The notes below the pieces were generated by a model. It worked only from the letters and a program-made list of their open reading frames with translations. It had not been told where the DNA came from and made no database searches. From assembly GCA_021806345.1 (NCBI GenBank), contig JAJZXP010000062.1, positions 1 through 13,038 on the forward strand: a DNA stretch of 13,038 bases. The letters run 5' to 3'. Each line of letters starts with the position of its first letter. Position 1 is the first letter of the stretch. A program made the position numbers and the translations under genes. The stretch comes from Thermoplasmata archaeon. Its GTDB lineage: Archaea; Thermoplasmatota; Thermoplasmata; Thermoplasmatales; Thermoplasmataceae. Of the stretch, positions 11,370 through 13,038 are shown in pieces.

Positions 11370-12686
11370 CTAAGACGGAAGCTTGATCACTGCTTTGTCT
11401 CCTTTCGGATATATCTGTACAAGTTCCCATCCATTGTTGAGGTACGTCTCCAGCTCCCCTTCAGGTATGGTCTTGTGCTTATTGCCGTTGTTAAGGATCT
11501 CAGCTTTCTTATCCTTGAAAATCTCCTTCAACCTTTCCTGAAGTTCGTTCGTATCCAATGCCATGAGTTCTTCTTTTTCCTTGTCCTGGAGCTTTATGCC
11601 GTATGCTGTTTCAAGGATCATAATCGCAGTCTCCGTGGTTATCTTAGCGATGTCCTCTTCTTTCATGCCGTGATCCTCAGTTTCAAGGAACTTTAATGCT
11701 TTAGCATAGGATTGCCTCATGTCTTCTATTACGTCCTCAGGTAACCGTCCCTTATCCAATGTGTACCGATGCTCTATATCCCCAACATGCCCCATGAAAA
11801 ACTGCCGGTAATCCCTGAGGATAAGGCCTTTCGATTCTGCAAGCATTAACTGAGTATCGAAATATGACCTGAGCACATAGGGCCTTCCTTTGAACCCTGA
11901 TGCCCTTATGGCTTGCCGCACAATGTCGCCGATGTTTATGGTCCTTATATGCGATGTGTCGTTGCGCAATGCAAATTTAGAGGGTGTAATCAGTGGTGAA
12001 TTCATACTCAGCTTTTCCCCTTCCGCCATTCTTTGCTCAAGGTACGCAGCCACGTAAAAGCACCCTTCGTTGCCCAAGAAAGTAATATACTGTTTTCTTG
12101 CTTTGCTCAGCTCGGGCCTTACTATTATCATAGAGGGGATTTTCTGAAAGGTGACCTTACCGTCGTCAATTTTGAGATCTGGGAGGTCCTTCAGTTTAAG
12201 GCCATCGTCCCCGATATAATTGCCCAGTACCTCAGGGCGTGTCCCTGAATGTGCCATGACGGCACATGCTACTCTCGCTTTTGGGTCTCCGGATGCGAAT
12301 ATTTTCTTAAGTTCGCTCTGGGTAGGAATGCGCTCGTTAGCCAATGTTGTGTTCAAGGATCCGTTCTTGGTCTCTATTTTACGTGTCAACTTAAGGCCGT
12401 TATGATTAAGCCAAGACTTAATAGCTTTCACCGTTGAAAGTATATACTGACCGGCCAGTTTTTTCTCCTCTGCATAGGAGACATAGTCTGAGACGAGGTC
12501 CGTTATGTCCTTTTCTTTTCTGGATATGAGTTCCCAGGGCATCACCGAAGCCCAGTTGCAGAATGATCCCAATCGTCGCAGATAGGTATCAGCTGTTATC
12601 AATGACTTACGGGCCTTTTCATTATACCATCGCCTTAGATCTGCATTCTCCATGAGGCTTTCGTATTTCTTTTTAGGACCTGCCAT
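11370..12686 (-). CDS. Archaeal tyrosine recombinase (integrase), 438 aa
   Basis: On the minus strand, ATG 12686-12684 to TAG 11372-11370. It catalyses site-specific DNA strand exchange through a covalent tyrosine-DNA intermediate and would integrate or excise a circular element. Residues 1-105 form the helical core-binding domain. The catalytic domain has AHSGTRPEVLGNY with R150, candidate Lys residues near 195-198, YVLRSYFDTQL with R273 (Tyr in place of the usual His at 270), FFMGHVGDIEHRYT with H300 and nucleophile Y308. The set RSYFDT...FMGH.GDIE..YT is characteristic of a group of integrases known from haloarchaeal and thaumarchaeal integrated elements. A C-terminal extension (about 345-438) ends with NNGWELVQIYPKGDKAVIKL, a short domain also often present in that group. 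All key residues are present, so it is probably active. A TATA box 25 nt upstream indicates a leaderless mRNA. No tRNA or attachment site was found beside it. Confidence 0.93.
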   Translation of the reverse strand: MAGPKKKYESLMENADLRRWYNEKARKSLITADTYLRRLGSFCNWASVMPWELISRKEKDITDLVSDYVSYAEEKKLAGQYILSTVKAIKSWLNHNGLKLTRKIETKNGSLNTTLANERIPTQSELKKIFASGDPKARVACAVMAHSGTRPEVLGNYIGDDGLKLKDLPDLKIDDGKVTFQKIPSMIIVRPELSKARKQYITFLGNEGCFYVAAYLEQRMAEGEKLSMNSPLITPSKFALRNDTSHIRTINIGDIVRQAIRASGFKGRPYVLRSYFDTQLMLAESKGLILRDYRQFFMGHVGDIEHRYTLDKGRLPEDVIEDMRQSYAKALKFLETEDHGMKEEDIAKITTETAIMILETAYGIKLQDKEKEELMALDTNELQERLKEIFKDKKAEILNNGNKHKTIPEGELETYLNNGWELVQIYPKGDKAVIKLPS

Positions 12687-12706
12687 GCTTGTAAAGCATT
12701 AGGGTG

Positions 12707-12716
12707 CTAATAAAAG
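12707..12716 (-). promoter_or_regulatory. TATA box for the integrase gene
   Basis: On the minus strand this reads CTTTTATTAG, centred about 25 nt before ATG 12686, so transcription should start at or within a base or two of the ATG. The absence of a ribosome-binding sequence before that ATG fits leaderless translation. A second ATG on the same leader is out of frame. Confidence 0.5.
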
Positions 12717-13038
12717 TATCGTTCCTAAACCGTATTGTATTCAAATCTCAACGGTCCCATAACTGATAAAGTTCAAGTATTATCTTGTTAATATTTTTTT
12801 TTAACTTGAATTATTTATATTATGCCAGAGCTTCTTGGGATATATTTGCATTTAGGAAAACTTAGCGCCAATTCCATTTCTTCCTTCGCCGTATTATGAT
12901 GCCCTTATTTTTGTTCTTTTCTTTAAGTCAAGATTGAGTGGGGATATTATATATATAGTAAATCCAATGAAAGATCATCATTACTTCCGATAGTACAGTA
13001 TGAGCTTTTCATAGTAACTTCACTATTAGTACTCTGTT
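12717..13038. other. Right-end intergenic region, 322 nt
   Basis: No gene is supported. It contains the inverted repeat at 12772-12810, a T9 run near 12794-12802, and a strong TATA-like stretch (ATATTATATATATAG, about 12945-12959) pointing rightward with no open frame before the window ends. On the minus strand an open frame enters from the right edge and stops near 12950 after about 29 residues; it has no recognisable content. No tRNA gene or obvious integrase attachment site is visible. Confidence 0.4.
12772..12810. repeat. Inverted repeat upstream of the integrase
   Basis: TTCAAGT (12772-12778) and ACTTGAA (12804-12810) are 7-bp perfect arms with a 25-nt, T-rich spacer. The left arm belongs to GTTCAAGT, which also begins both dyads at 7749 and 7834. 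It lies 60-100 nt upstream of the integrase TATA box and could be a regulator-binding or recombinase-accessory site. Confidence 0.4.

Noticed and set aside
12822..12905. 27-residue frame near the right end
   Set aside because: It is too short, its only TATA-like sequence is directly against the ATG, and it has no recognisable content.

Overview
The window looks like an accessory, mobile-element-rich stretch of an archaeal genome or plasmid, most likely from the Thermoplasmata. Four things point that way: an archaeal-type tyrosine integrase, a small DUF2080 (archaeal transposon-encoded) protein, TATA boxes about 25 nt upstream of several ATGs (leaderless-style promoters), and T-rich tracts as the only terminators. 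The lineage is inferred from style, not from a marker gene. No rRNA, tRNA or CRISPR array was recognised.

Layout, left to right. 1-165 is the C-terminal end of a helix-turn-helix protein. 286-562 is a repeat (A) whose inverted partner lies at 9581-9856. 653-881 carries a 54-residue basic helical protein preceded by the tail of a lost gene; a second inverted copy of this block (B) lies at 10907-11114. 1062-1556 encodes an unknown KWK-rich protein. 1815-3088 holds a possible 35-residue membrane peptide followed by a PIN nuclease fused to a membrane domain. 3435-3587 is a DUF2080 gene with no recognisable transposase. 3647-7069 (minus) is a large single-chain type IIG-like restriction-modification enzyme. 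7141-8060 is a gene-poor, relic-like stretch with two GTTCAA/TTGAAC dyads. 8061-9457 is a two-gene operon of an unknown 327-residue protein and a PIN-domain protein. To the right of repeat A' are a four- or five-helix membrane protein with a small beta-rich tail (9987/10077-10817), the second 54-residue gene, a probably frameshifted small membrane protein, and the integrase (11370-12686, minus).

Reading of the whole. Repeats A and A' bracket about 9 kb that contains everything resembling defence or conflict biology: one restriction-modification enzyme and two unrelated PIN nucleases, each with an uncharacterised partner or domain. The integrase lies outside this bracket on the right. The A and B repeats are not collinear (left A-B; right, read on the minus strand, B'-A'), so the region was built by more than one rearrangement. 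The restriction-modification gene looks more GC-rich than the AT-rich PIN and membrane genes (about 45% versus 30-35% in lines counted by hand), which suggests mixed origins. The best candidates for undescribed systems are the 327-residue protein/PIN operon and the peptide/PIN-membrane fusion locus.
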